NCBI RefSeq assembly: GCF_900112355.1
Contig: NZ_FOLM01000001.1
Span: forward strand, 969,702 to 1,033,701
Direction of reading: 5' to 3'
Source: Streptomyces aidingensis
GTDB lineage: Bacteria > Actinomycetota > Actinomycetes > Streptomycetales > Streptomycetaceae
Length of the DNA stretch: 64,000 nucleotides
In this document: positions 1-8,238 of the stretch, one piece after another
How the letters are laid out: every line of letters begins with the position of its first letter
Numbering within the stretch: the first letter of the stretch is position 1
Notes under the pieces: model-generated
Database searches by the model: none
The model's input: the letters and a program-made list of their open reading frames with translations, nothing else
Told to the model about the DNA's origin: nothing
Position numbers and translations under genes: made by a program

Positions 1-1917
1 GTCCACCCGGGCGCCGAACAGGTCGATCCGCTGGCCGCCGGTGATCTTGGTGTACAGGCCGAAGTCCCGTGCCACCTCGCCGATCACGATCAGCTTCTCC
101 GGGGTGATCTCCCCGCCCGGGATGCGCGGCACCACCGAGTAGGAGCCGTTGCGCTGCATATTGGCCAGGAAGTGGTCATTGGTGTCCTGGAGCGCGGCCT
201 GCGCGTCGTCCAGCACATAGCCGTCCGCGCCGATCGCCGGGGCGAGCGAGGCGAAGATCGAGGCCACCGCCGGCTTGCAGATCTCGCAGCCGTCGCCGCC
301 GCGCGCCTCCTGGCGCCCGTGTCCGTCGAGCACCTGCTCGAAGGTGTTCAGCCGCAGCGCCAGAATGATCTCGTACAGCTCCTGCCGGGTGTGCCCGAAG
401 CAGCCGCACAGCCCCTTGTCCACGGTGATGCCCTGGGCCTCCAGCTCGGCGTTGACCAGCTGGCCCAGCACCTTCACGCAGCTTCCGCAGCCGGAACCGG
501 CCTTGGTGCACGTCTTCACCTCCGGCACCGAGGTGCACTGGTGGTCGGTGACCGCGGCCCGGATCGCGCCCTTGGTGACGTTGTGGCAGTTGCAGATCAC
601 CGCCTCGTCCGGCAGCGCCGCCGGGCCGAGCGCCGGGGCCGGGGAGAGCCCGGCCGGCAGCACCAGCTGCTCGGGCGCCACCGGCGGCACCGAGCCGGTC
701 AGCGGACGCAGCAGGCCGTAGGACTCGGCGTCGCCGACCAGCACCCCGCCCAGCAGGGTGCCGTCCTTGGCCATCACCAGCTTCTTGTAGACGCCCGCCC
801 GGGAGTCGGAGTAGACCACGTCCAGGCAGTCCTCGGCGGTGCCGTGCGCGTCGCCGAACGAGGCCACGTCCACGCCCAGCAGCTTCAGCTTGGTGGAGGT
901 GTCGGCGCCGGTGAAGGTGGCGCCCGCGCCGGTGGTGCCGGCCGCGGCGATGGCGTCCGCGGCCACCGCCGCCATGTCGTAGCCCGGCGCCACCAGGCCG
1001 TAGACCATGCCGTCCACCGTCTTGGCGCACTCGCCGATGGCGAACACGTCCGGGTCCGAGGTGCGGCACTGCTCGTCCACCATGATGCCGCCGCGCTCGC
1101 CCACCGCCAGCCCGCACTCCCGGGCCAGCTGGTCGCGCGGCCGGACGCCGGCCGAGAAGATCACCATGTCGGTGTCGATGGAGCTGCCGTCGGAGAGGTG
1201 GATGCGCCGCACCGTGCCGTCCTCGGCGGTGCTGATCTCCTGGCCGCCCACCCCGGTGTGCACCAGCAGGCCCATGGACTCGATGGTGCGGCGCAGCGCC
1301 GACCCGCCGCCCTCGTCCACCTGGATCGCCATCAGCCGCGGCTGGAACTCCACGATGTGCGTGGTCAGGCCCATCTTGTTGAGCGCGCCCGCGGCCTCCA
1401 GGCCCAGCAGGCCGCCGCCCACCACCACACCGGTGGTGGCCCGGCCCGCCCAGTCCTCGATCGCCTTCAGATCCTCGATGGTGCGGTAGACGAAGCAGCC
1501 GGGGCTGTCCTTGCCCGGCACCGGCGGGACGAACGGGTAGGAGCCGGTGGCCAGCACCAGCGTGTCGTAGCGGATCACCCGGCCCTGCCGGGAGGTGACG
1601 GTGCGCGCCTCGCGGTCCACCGCCACCGCCGGGTCGTCCAGATGCAGCTCGATGCCGTGCCGTGCCAGGAAGTCCCCCTCCACCATGGACAGCTCCTCGG
1701 GGGAGGTGCCGGAGAAGTAGGAGGTGAGCTGCACCCGGTCATAGGCCGGCCGGGGCTCCTCGCACAGCACCACCACCCGGGTGTCCTCGGTGACCCCGCG
1801 CGCGGCCAGCTCCTCCAGGAAGCGCTGGCCGACCATGCCGTGGCCGATCAGCACCAGAGTCCTGGCGGGCGTCCCATCGGTCCGCTTGTCGCTGCCGGTG
1901 ATATCCGTGGCGGCCAT
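1..1917 (-). CDS. nirB: Nitrite reductase [NAD(P)H] large subunit, 3' part beyond window edge
   Basis: Assimilatory nitrite reductase large subunit, reducing nitrite to ammonium in the cytoplasm with FAD, Fe-S and siroheme. The 639 visible residues hold an FAD motif (VLIGHGMVG, about residues 22-30), an NAD motif (VVGGGLLG, about 158-165), Cys-rich BFD-like [2Fe-2S] motifs (CNCHN and CGSC, about 440-480), a second BFD-like stretch, and the beginning of the ferredoxin-like nitrite/sulfite reductase domain. The family runs to about 850 residues, so the siroheme-binding end lies off the left edge; this is an edge cut, not a truncation. The ATG overlaps the TGA of the upstream flavoprotein by one base (TGATG), which suggests one transcript and coupled translation. 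Confidence 0.95.
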   Translation of the reverse strand, partial: MAATDITGSDKRTDGTPARTLVLIGHGMVGQRFLEELAARGVTEDTRVVVLCEEPRPAYDRVQLTSYFSGTSPEELSMVEGDFLARHGIELHLDDPAVAVDREARTVTSRQGRVIRYDTLVLATGSYPFVPPVPGKDSPGCFVYRTIEDLKAIEDWAGRATTGVVVGGGLLGLEAAGALNKMGLTTHIVEFQPRLMAIQVDEGGGSALRRTIESMGLLVHTGVGGQEISTAEDGTVRRIHLSDGSSIDTDMVIFSAGVRPRDQLARECGLAVGERGGIMVDEQCRTSDPDVFAIGECAKTVDGMVYGLVAPGYDMAAVAADAIAAAGTTGAGATFTGADTSTKLKLLGVDVASFGDAHGTAEDCLDVVYSDSRAGVYKKLVMAKDGTLLGGVLVGDAESYGLLRPLTGSVPPVAPEQLVLPAGLSPAPALGPAALPDEAVICNCHNVTKGAIRAAVTDHQCTSVPEVKTCTKAGSGCGSCVKVLGQLVNAELEAQGITVDKGLCGCFGHTRQELYEIILALRLNTFEQVLDGHGRQEARGGDGCEICKPAVASIFASLAPAIGADGYVLDDAQAALQDTNDHFLANMQRNGSYSVVPRIPGGEITPEKLIVIGEVARDFGLYTKITGGQRIDLFGARVD

Positions 1918-3221
1918 CAGTACCCTCCGTCATGGGTGAGCAGGTGCAGCAGGGGAGAGGAGGGGAGCGGCTCGTCGCCCTCCCAGGTCCGGGCGAGCAC
2001 GCCGACACTGCCGAGATCGCCGAGCAGGATGCCGCCCTTGAGGCGGTCGCCGCGGACGACGAGCTTCCGGTACGCCCCGCGGGTGGCGTCCGCGAGATGC
2101 ACCACGTCGTCCCCGGGCTCCGGGACGGTGTCGCCGAACGCGGCCAGATCCAGCGGCGCCGGAGCCGGACCCGCGGGCGATTCCGCGAGAGTGAGACGGG
2201 TCAGGGCGCGGGTCCCGGTGTAACGGGCGGCGGGGGAGCCCGGGCCGCTGCCGTTACCGCTGCCGTCGCCGTGCCGGCCGTCCGCGTCCTCGGCCAGCAC
2301 CCGGGCCAGCACATCGGCCTGTTCCTGCGCGGCGCCGGCCAGGCCGTACAGCACCCCGGCGTGCTCCGCACAGTCCCCGATGGCATGGATGCGGGGGTCG
2401 GCGGTGCGCAGCCGGTCGTCGACCACGATGCCGCGGCGCACCTCCAGGCCGGCCGCCTGGGCCAGGCCCACCCGGGGCCGCACCCCGCAGGCCAGCACCA
2501 CCAGATCGGCCTCCAGCCGGTAGCCGTCGGCCAGCTCCACCGCCCGCACCGGGCGGCCCGGCCCGTCACCGGCCAGTACCGCGCGCACCTGGCACTCGGT
2601 GTGCACCTCCACGCCCCGCTCGCCCAGATGCCGGCGGAGCAGGGCCGAGGCGGCGGCGTCGAGTTGACGCTCCATCAGCTGCTCGCCGCGCTGGGCCAGC
2701 ACCACCTGGGCACCGCGGTGCGCCAGCGCCCGGGCGGCGGAGACGCCCAGCAGCCCGCCGCCGATCACCACCGCCCGGGTGCCGGGCCGGACAGCCGCGC
2801 CGAGCGCCAGGCTGTCGTCCATGGTCCGGAAGGGATGCACGCCCTCCGGGAGGTCGTGGCCCTCCGGCTCGAACAGGCCGCGCAGCGGCGGCAGCACCGG
2901 ATTGGAGCCGGTGGCCAGCACCAGCACGTCGTAGCCGGCCAGGGAACCGTCGTCGCATACGACCCGGCGCTCCGCGCGGTCCACCCGGACCACGCGCACC
3001 CCGCTCCGCCAGGTGACGCCGGCCGGCGGGCCGGGCAGCGCGATCACCTCGGCCGGGTACTGGCCGGCCAGCACCTCGGCCAGCAGCACCCGGTTGTAGG
3101 CGGGATGCGGTTCCTCGCCGATGACGGTCACCGAGAACCCGGCCCGCGCCGCCAACTGCTGCGCAAGCCGGGCTCCCGCCATCCCACCACCGGCGATCAC
3201 CACGCGGGTCTCGGAGCTCAT
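1917..3221 (-). CDS. NirB-like FAD/NAD(P)-dependent oxidoreductase of the nitrite reductase operon
   Basis: A 434-residue flavoprotein resembling the N-terminal half of NirB. It has an N-terminal FAD motif (VVIAGGGMAGARLA, about 7-20), the EPHPAYNRVLLAE stretch typical of NirB and rubredoxin reductases (about 36-48), an NAD-binding motif (VVIGGGLLGVSAA, about 150) and an FAD-contacting IHAIGDCAEH motif (about 278). It lacks any Fe-S or siroheme domain. Its stop overlaps the nirB start, so it is the promoter-proximal gene of the nir operon. A role as electron donor or as a second NAD(P)H module for nitrite reduction is inferred from this position. The ATG is followed by a normal Rossmann start. 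A GlnR-like operator lies just upstream. Confidence 0.85.
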   Translation of the reverse strand: MSSETRVVIAGGGMAGARLAQQLAARAGFSVTVIGEEPHPAYNRVLLAEVLAGQYPAEVIALPGPPAGVTWRSGVRVVRVDRAERRVVCDDGSLAGYDVLVLATGSNPVLPPLRGLFEPEGHDLPEGVHPFRTMDDSLALGAAVRPGTRAVVIGGGLLGVSAARALAHRGAQVVLAQRGEQLMERQLDAAASALLRRHLGERGVEVHTECQVRAVLAGDGPGRPVRAVELADGYRLEADLVVLACGVRPRVGLAQAAGLEVRRGIVVDDRLRTADPRIHAIGDCAEHAGVLYGLAGAAQEQADVLARVLAEDADGRHGDGSGNGSGPGSPAARYTGTRALTRLTLAESPAGPAPAPLDLAAFGDTVPEPGDDVVHLADATRGAYRKLVVRGDRLKGGILLGDLGSVGVLARTWEGDEPLPSSPLLHLLTHDGGY

Positions 3222-3243
3222 GATCCGAGGTTGCGGCGCGGTC

Positions 3244-3281
3244 GTTACCCGGCGGCATCACCGCTGTTTCCCTGAAGCAAC
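3244..3281 (-). promoter_or_regulatory. GlnR-like operator upstream of the nir operon
   Basis: On the minus strand this reads GTTGC-N6-GAAAC-N6-GATGC-N6-GTAAC, four 5-mers with exact 11-bp periodicity. The actinomycete nitrogen regulator GlnR recognises gTnAc-N6-GaAAc repeats, and here the GAAAC b-site is perfect. The element lies 23-60 bp before the flavoprotein-nirB start, a natural promoter position. Assignment to GlnR is inferred from the match and from the nitrite reductase target. Confidence 0.6.
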
Positions 3282-3378
3282 GCTGCCCTCAGCGGGTGGC
3301 CGCTACCGGTGTGAGTCCCCAAAGGCCCAGTACAGGCGGCTTGTCATCACTCCCGGCGGGCCGCCCGCGTGAGCGGTC

Positions 3379-4338
3379 TCACCCCGCCGTGCCGCCCTGA
3401 CCGGGCGTTTCCCCGGCGTCGGCCGGCTCCCAGGCGCCCTGGGCCGCCGCCTGCCGCACATACTCGGCGAAATCCCTGGCCGGCCGGCCCAGCAGCGCCG
3501 GCACCGTGTCGGTGGGCCGGGCATTGCGCCCGTCCAGGGTCTCGTCGATCACCGCGCCCAGCATCCGGGTGAACTCCTCGGGCCAGCCCTGCCCGGCCAG
3601 GAGCTCCAGGTACTCGGCCGTGGAGACGGCAACATACCGGAACTCGCGCCCGGTGGCGGCCGAAATCTCCTTCATCGCCTCCCCATAGGTGAGCGACCGC
3701 GGCCCGGTCAGCTCGTGCACCCGCCCCGCGAACCGCGGGTCCCCCGCCTGCGCGGTGAGCGCCGCGACCGCCACCTCCGCCAGATCCTCCAGGTCCAGGA
3801 AGGGGCTCGGCGTCTGTCCGTCCTCCCCGCCCGGGAAGGTGAAGGTGCCCGCCGCCCGGATCTCCTCGGCGAAGAACTCCTCGGAGAGATTCTGCGAGAA
3901 CCAGTCGCCCCGCAGGGTCACCCACTCCGTCGATGTGCCCTCCACGGCCTCCCGGACGGCCCGCTCCGCCGGACCGGCCGTCCGGGTCATCCCCCGCCCG
4001 GACAGCAGCACCACCCGCCGCACCCCGAGCTCCGAGGCCCGGCGGGCGAACGCCCCCAGATCCGCCGCCGCGCTCGGCATCGAGATGTCCGGCGCATACG
4101 CCAGATAGGCCGCCCCCACGTCTTGGAGCGCCGCGTCCCAGGTGCTCCGGTCCGACCAGTCGAACGGCGTGGCCGCGTTCCTGGACACCGCCCGCACCGG
4201 CACCCCGGCCTCCCGCAGCCGGGCCGCCACCCGCCGCCCGGTCTTCCCCGTCCCCCCGGTGACCAGCACCGTCTTCTGCCCGCTCTGCCCGCTCTGCCCG
4301 CTCTGCCCGCTCTGCGGGTTCTCTGCCGAGTTCGTCAT
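3379..4338 (-). CDS. NmrA-like NAD(P)-binding protein
   Basis: A 319-residue atypical short-chain dehydrogenase of the NmrA/azoreductase-like group. The Rossmann motif VLVTGGTGKTGRRVA lies near residues 23-37, followed by the usual VRAVSRN segment. There is no Tyr-xxx-Lys catalytic pair in the standard place, so it may be a redox sensor or an NAD(P)H-dependent reductase. The start is the ATG before TNSAENPQ; a longer upstream reading frame is only the absence of stops. The first residues contain a (SGQ)n run encoded by a 9-bp tandem repeat. It is transcribed divergently from an AraC regulator 90 bp away, a common arrangement for regulator and target. Confidence 0.8.
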   Translation of the reverse strand: MTNSAENPQSGQSGQSGQSGQKTVLVTGGTGKTGRRVAARLREAGVPVRAVSRNAATPFDWSDRSTWDAALQDVGAAYLAYAPDISMPSAAADLGAFARRASELGVRRVVLLSGRGMTRTAGPAERAVREAVEGTSTEWVTLRGDWFSQNLSEEFFAEEIRAAGTFTFPGGEDGQTPSPFLDLEDLAEVAVAALTAQAGDPRFAGRVHELTGPRSLTYGEAMKEISAATGREFRYVAVSTAEYLELLAGQGWPEEFTRMLGAVIDETLDGRNARPTDTVPALLGRPARDFAEYVRQAAAQGAWEPADAGETPGQGGTAG

Positions 4339-4428
4339 GCCTTCAGTCCACCGCGAACTGCTGAGAGCTTCCATAGCCGATCCGCTCTCCCGCATACGTG
4401 AGCGTCCATCCGCGCTACGCTGTCGGGC

Positions 4429-5382
4429 GTGGACCCTCTCGCCGAGCTGCTGGCCGGGCCGTGCGCGCAGGACGCCTTTCTGCTGCGGATCGCCATGGCC
4501 CCGCCCTGGTCCGTGGACATCCGGGACCGCGCCCCGCTGAGCCTGATGTGCCATCTCTCCGGACCGGCCTGCATCGTCCCCGAGGCCGGGGACCCGGTGT
4601 GGCTGGCCCCCGGCGATGTCGCCGTCGCCCGCGGCCCGGACCGCTACCTGGTCGCGGACCGGCCGGACCGCCCTCCGCAGATCGTCTGCCATCCGGGACA
4701 GCGCTGCACCACGGTGGACGGAGTCCCGCTCAGCGAGGAGCTGATGCTCGGCGTCCGCACCTGGGGCACGGCCGGGAACCTCACCGACGGCATCTCGACG
4801 ATGCTGATCGGCACCTATGAGTCGGCCGGCGCGGCCGGGAGGCGGCTGCTGCGCGCCCTGCCCCCGCTGCTGGTGCTGCGCGCCGCCGATTGGGACAGCC
4901 CGCTCGTCGGCCTGCTCGGCGCGGAGATCACCAAGGACGGCCCCGCCCAGAGCCTGGTGCTGGACCGGCTGCTCGACCTGCTGCTGGTCGCGGTGCTGCG
5001 CGAATGGTTCGCCCGCCCGGCCCGCTCCCCGACCTGGTTCAGCGCGCACGGCGACCCGGTGGTGGGCCATGCCCTCCGTCTCCTGCACAGCCACCCGGCG
5101 CACCCGTGGGCGGTGGCCGAGCTCGCCACCCGCGCGGGCGTCTCCCGGGCCGCCCTGGCCCGCCGCTTCACCGAACTGGTCGGCGAGCCGCCCATGGCCT
5201 ACCTCACCGGCTGGCGGCTGGACCTGGCCGCCGACCTGCTCCGCGACCCCGACGCCACCCTCACCGCCGTCGCCCGCAAGGTCGGCTACGGCAGCGGCTT
5301 CGCCCTCTCCGCCGCCTTCAAACGCGAACGCGGCATCACCCCCCGCGACTACCGCCGCACCACCGCCACCGCCCCGGCCTGA
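4429..5382 (+). CDS. AraC-family regulator with N-terminal cupin
   Basis: A 317-residue transcription factor. The N-terminal half matches the cupin-type ligand domain of AraC proteins (LSLMCHLSG ... VWLAPGDVAVARG, about 30-70). The C-terminal 100 residues hold two helix-turn-helix units: WAVAELATRAGVSRAALARRF and the signature around VARKVGYGSGFALSAAFKRERGITPRDYR. The GTG start at 4429 gives the usual family length. It faces the NmrA-like gene across a 90-bp gap and probably controls it; the ligand is unknown. No TTA codon or other oddity was seen. Confidence 0.88.
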   Translation: MDPLAELLAGPCAQDAFLLRIAMAPPWSVDIRDRAPLSLMCHLSGPACIVPEAGDPVWLAPGDVAVARGPDRYLVADRPDRPPQIVCHPGQRCTTVDGVPLSEELMLGVRTWGTAGNLTDGISTMLIGTYESAGAAGRRLLRALPPLLVLRAADWDSPLVGLLGAEITKDGPAQSLVLDRLLDLLLVAVLREWFARPARSPTWFSAHGDPVVGHALRLLHSHPAHPWAVAELATRAGVSRAALARRFTELVGEPPMAYLTGWRLDLAADLLRDPDATLTAVARKVGYGSGFALSAAFKRERGITPRDYRRTTATAPA

Positions 5383-5426
5383 ACCGCCCGCCCGGCCGGC
5401 CCGGGGCAACGTCCACCGGTGGCCGC

Positions 5427-6179
5427 TCAGTGGCTTTCGGCGGCGCAGTTGCGGCATTTGATCCAGCCGTTGGGGAGGTGGTAGGTGCCGGCCGCGCCGC
5501 AGACGGGACAGTCCGGGCCGGCGCGGACCTCCTCCCACTCGCTCCAGTCCCTCGGGGTGAGCGCGGCCGGACGCACCCAGTGGAGGGTGACCTGCCCGTC
5601 CGGGCCGAGCTTGGGGACATACCGGGCCTGGCTCGGGGGATGGGCGTCGGCCGGGGCCCAGCCGCCCTCGCCGGCGCCGCCGTCCCCGGGGACGAAGAGA
5701 TGGTGCCGGTCGGCGGCCGAGCCGACCGGGACCTTCCAGCCCTCCCTCGGCCCGCCGAAGCAGGAGACGGCCCGGGACTCGTGCAGCGCGCGCAGACTGC
5801 GGCCGGACACCCCGTGCAGCAGCCAGTCGGCGGCGTCCGGCGCCGGTTCCCCGCCGGGACCGGCCGGCGGCGCCTCCGGCGCCGTGCCGGCCGCCCGGAC
5901 CAGGGCTTCCAGCAGGCCGGGACCGGTGAACAGGCGGCTGCCGTCGTGCAGCCAGAACAGGTGCCCGGCACTCCCGTCGCCGCCCTCGCGCCGGGTGCGC
6001 CAGAGCACTTGGCCGCGGCTCGCCGGGTCCTCGGCGATCCACTCGCCCACGGCCGAGTACCTCGGATCGCGCTGCACGGTGATCTTGAGGAGGGTGCCCG
6101 GGGGCAGCCGGTCCTCCTCCAGGAGCCCCTGGAGCGGAGGGAGCCCTCCGGCCCGGGGACGTGGTGGTGCTTCCGTCAT
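5427..6179 (-). CDS. Hypothetical protein with C-terminal zinc ribbon
   Basis: A 250-residue protein of unknown function. The last 30 residues form a four-cysteine zinc ribbon, CPVCG-(about 12)-CRNC, ending in AAESH. The body is Gly/Pro/Trp-rich with no membrane segment or known fold that I recognise. The start is placed at the ATG giving MTEAPPRPRAG; an in-frame GTG 36 bp upstream is possible but has no better ribosome site. It stands alone between an AraC gene (convergent) and a cupin gene. No function is proposed. Confidence 0.7.
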   Translation of the reverse strand: MTEAPPRPRAGGLPPLQGLLEEDRLPPGTLLKITVQRDPRYSAVGEWIAEDPASRGQVLWRTRREGGDGSAGHLFWLHDGSRLFTGPGLLEALVRAAGTAPEAPPAGPGGEPAPDAADWLLHGVSGRSLRALHESRAVSCFGGPREGWKVPVGSAADRHHLFVPGDGGAGEGGWAPADAHPPSQARYVPKLGPDGQVTLHWVRPAALTPRDWSEWEEVRAGPDCPVCGAAGTYHLPNGWIKCRNCAAESH

Positions 6180-6372
6180 CTTCTCCGCCTGTCCGCCTCG
6201 CTCACGTCGGCTCACGCTGACTGCGCCGCGCGGCGAGTATGCCGTCCGGGCCGCGCCCGGGGGCCGGGAGTCGTGGAGCTGTCATTCGAACGGGCGAGCG
6301 CGTTCGAGGCAGGGGGCGGATGTGTTTGAGAATGCAGCCGGCCGGGCGGGTTCGGACCGGGGCAGGGGGAGG

Positions 6373-6747
6373 TCAGGCGGCGGCGGTGGCGGCGGCCGGG
6401 GCGCCATGGGGATCGCCGCAGCCGGGGGTGGCGGTGACGGCGGTCAGCAGCACCACCGCGTCGTCCAGCGCCCGGAGGGTCTGCCGGAGCTGCGGCAGCC
6501 GGGTGAGCTGTCCGGCCTCCAGATCGATGGCACCGTTGCCCTCGGTGGTCACCCGCACCCGGCCGTGCAGCACCTGGAGACTGGCCGCCGGCGGGGCTTC
6601 GTGCTCGTCGAGTTCGGCACCGGTGCGCATCGCGATTACGCTCTGCCGCAGCGGTCCGTCGTGCAGGAAGAGATGGGCGCTGCGCCCGCGGTCATCGGTC
6701 TGGGCCCGGGCGAGGTGCAGCTCGGCAAGAGCGGTGAGGTCTTCCAT
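6373..6747 (-). CDS. Small cupin-domain protein
   Basis: A 124-residue single-domain cupin. The pattern LDEHEAPPAASLQVLHGRVRVTTEGNGAIDLEAGQLTRLP is a typical small beta-barrel cupin core, although the usual metal-binding HxH is reduced to a single His in the first motif. AGGGG lies 6 bases before the ATG. It is divergent from cutA with a 140-bp gap. The family includes metal-dependent sensors and small enzymes; substrate unknown. Confidence 0.75.
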   Translation of the reverse strand: MEDLTALAELHLARAQTDDRGRSAHLFLHDGPLRQSVIAMRTGAELDEHEAPPAASLQVLHGRVRVTTEGNGAIDLEAGQLTRLPQLRQTLRALDDAVVLLTAVTATPGCGDPHGAPAAATAAA

Positions 6748-6888
6748 GCGTGCCCCTGACGGTGACGGTTCGGCGATCGGGTGGTCCGGCGCTCCACTTC
6801 TCATGGTGCCGGAGCCGTGCCGCACCGCAACCGCAACCGCAGCCCGGGGCGGACCGCGCAGCCGGACGGTGAGGGAGAAGTGAGAGCG

Positions 6889-7227
6889 ATGGCGGAGATC
6901 GGGGCCGCGCTGGCGGTCATGACCACGACGGACAGCGCCGAGCTGGCCGAGCGGCTGGCGGCCGGGGCGGTGGAACGCAGACTGGCGGCATGCGCCCAGA
7001 TCAGCGCGCCGGTGACGTCCTGTTACCGCTGGGAGGGCGAAATCCGTACCGACCGGGAGTGGCAGGTGCTGCTGAAGACGACGGACGAGCGCTTCGGCGA
7101 TCTGGAGCGCTATCTCAAGGAGGCGCACTCCTACGACCTGCCGGAGATCATCGCCTTCCCGGTGGTGCGCGGCAGCGCCGACTATCTGCGCTGGGTGAGC
7201 GCCGAGACCACCGCCCCCGCGGGGTAA
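6889..7227 (+). CDS. cutA: CutA divalent-cation tolerance protein
   Basis: A 112-residue member of the CutA1 family, trimeric ferredoxin-like-fold proteins linked to tolerance of copper and other divalent cations. Family hallmarks are visible: MTTTDSAELAERLA near the start, RRLAACAQISAPVTSCYRWEGEI, EWQVLLKTTDERF, and the C-terminal SYDLPEIIAFPV. The start is ambiguous. The ATG at 6889 lies 11 bases after GGGAG, while an in-frame GTG at 6880 lies only 2 bases after it. The ATG fits the family length. Confidence 0.9.
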   Translation: MAEIGAALAVMTTTDSAELAERLAAGAVERRLAACAQISAPVTSCYRWEGEIRTDREWQVLLKTTDERFGDLERYLKEAHSYDLPEIIAFPVVRGSADYLRWVSAETTAPAG

Positions 7228-7403
7228 GGGCCGGCCGGCCCCGACGCACCGGCCCGGGCGGCGACCGGCGGGCCGGAAAACGGGGCCGGTCGGTCCCCGC
7301 TTCAACTACCGTTCGGTCCCTGCTCGCGACCCCTCCCGCTGCCCGATGCTGTGACCGTCCGCAGAGCGCGGAAGACGGAGACGGAGCAGGCGAGGAGCCC
7401 ACC

Positions 7404-8117
7404 GTGAGGGCACGACTGAGGATTCTGGGGTACGTACTGGCGGCGATCGGCCTCGCCTTCCTGGTGGCCGGCGGGGTCGCCTACGCCAAGGCGCAGGACG
7501 GCTACGACTCCCTGCAGGCGTTCAGCGAGGCGCAGAACGTCACCCTGACCTACAACGAGGACGGGCAGCTCGTCGACCGCGGTGCGACCGAGGGCGCCGA
7601 GGCGATCCTGAAGCTGCTGAAGGAGGACTGGAAGTACCCGGTCGTGGAGTCCGACCTGGACCCGGACGACCCGCTGGTCAACACCGCGACCGAGTACATG
7701 TACCAGATGGCCGCCGTCGGCTACCACGTGCTGCACGGCAGCCAGACCGTGGTGCTGGACGAGGCGGTCGAGTACAACGGTGAGACCTTCCGGCCCGGTG
7801 CGTACGAGTTCGCGGTGGACGGCCGCTACTGGACCGGCTTCGACCGGCAGCACCCGATCGAGGGCCCGGCCCGTGAGCTGGCCTGGACCGGGACCGTGCA
7901 CGGCCTCTTCGGCGAGCTGGGCGTGGGCACCGTGACCCACTCCGCCCTCCAGCTCGCGCTCGCCCTGGCGGGCCTGTTCGCCGGCGTCGGCCTCGCCCTG
8001 GCGGTCGCCGGAGGCGGCCTGGTGTGGGCCGGCCGGCACCGCGGCGAGCAGGAGCCCGAGGCGCCCGGCGCGGGCGGCGCCCGGCCGCGGCCGCAGCCGG
8101 TGGGCGCCGGGGCGTGA
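7404..8117 (+). CDS. Two-pass membrane protein, unknown function
   Basis: A 237-residue protein with one N-terminal transmembrane helix (VLAAIGLAFLVAGGVAYA, about 8-26), an extracytoplasmic domain of about 150 residues and a second helix near residues 175-205 (LALALAGLFAGVGLALAVAGGGLVWA). It ends in a short charged, Pro/Ala-rich tail. The GTG start follows GAGGAG by 7 bases. I do not recognise the central domain. It stands alone, convergent with nasA and separated from it by a hairpin terminator. Confidence 0.8.
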   Translation: MRARLRILGYVLAAIGLAFLVAGGVAYAKAQDGYDSLQAFSEAQNVTLTYNEDGQLVDRGATEGAEAILKLLKEDWKYPVVESDLDPDDPLVNTATEYMYQMAAVGYHVLHGSQTVVLDEAVEYNGETFRPGAYEFAVDGRYWTGFDRQHPIEGPARELAWTGTVHGLFGELGVGTVTHSALQLALALAGLFAGVGLALAVAGGGLVWAGRHRGEQEPEAPGAGGARPRPQPVGAGA

Positions 8118-8171
8118 CCACGGCGCCGGACCCGGCGCCGGACCCGGTGTGACGGCACGGCCCCGGGTGGG

Positions 8172-8202
8172 CGGGTGCGGGAGAAGAGCCTTCCCGCACC
8201 CG
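8172..8202. terminator. Bidirectional hairpin between membrane-protein gene and nasA
   Basis: Perfect 11-bp arms (CGGGTGCGGGA and its complement) around a 9-base loop, in the gap between two convergent genes. There is no T-tract, as is usual in Streptomyces. Confidence 0.6.
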
Positions 8203-8238
8203 GCTGCCCGGGGCCGCCCCCGGGAGGGCGGCCGGTCC

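Noticed and set aside
172..2223. Long open frame on the plus strand opposite nirB and the flavoprotein
   Set aside because: Composition is His/Gln/Arg-rich without any domain; it is the G/C-driven antisense frame of well-supported genes.
4339..6042. N-terminal extension of the NmrA-like frame across the AraC and zinc-ribbon genes
   Set aside because: It runs antisense to AraC, has no domain, and a normal NmrA start exists at 4338.
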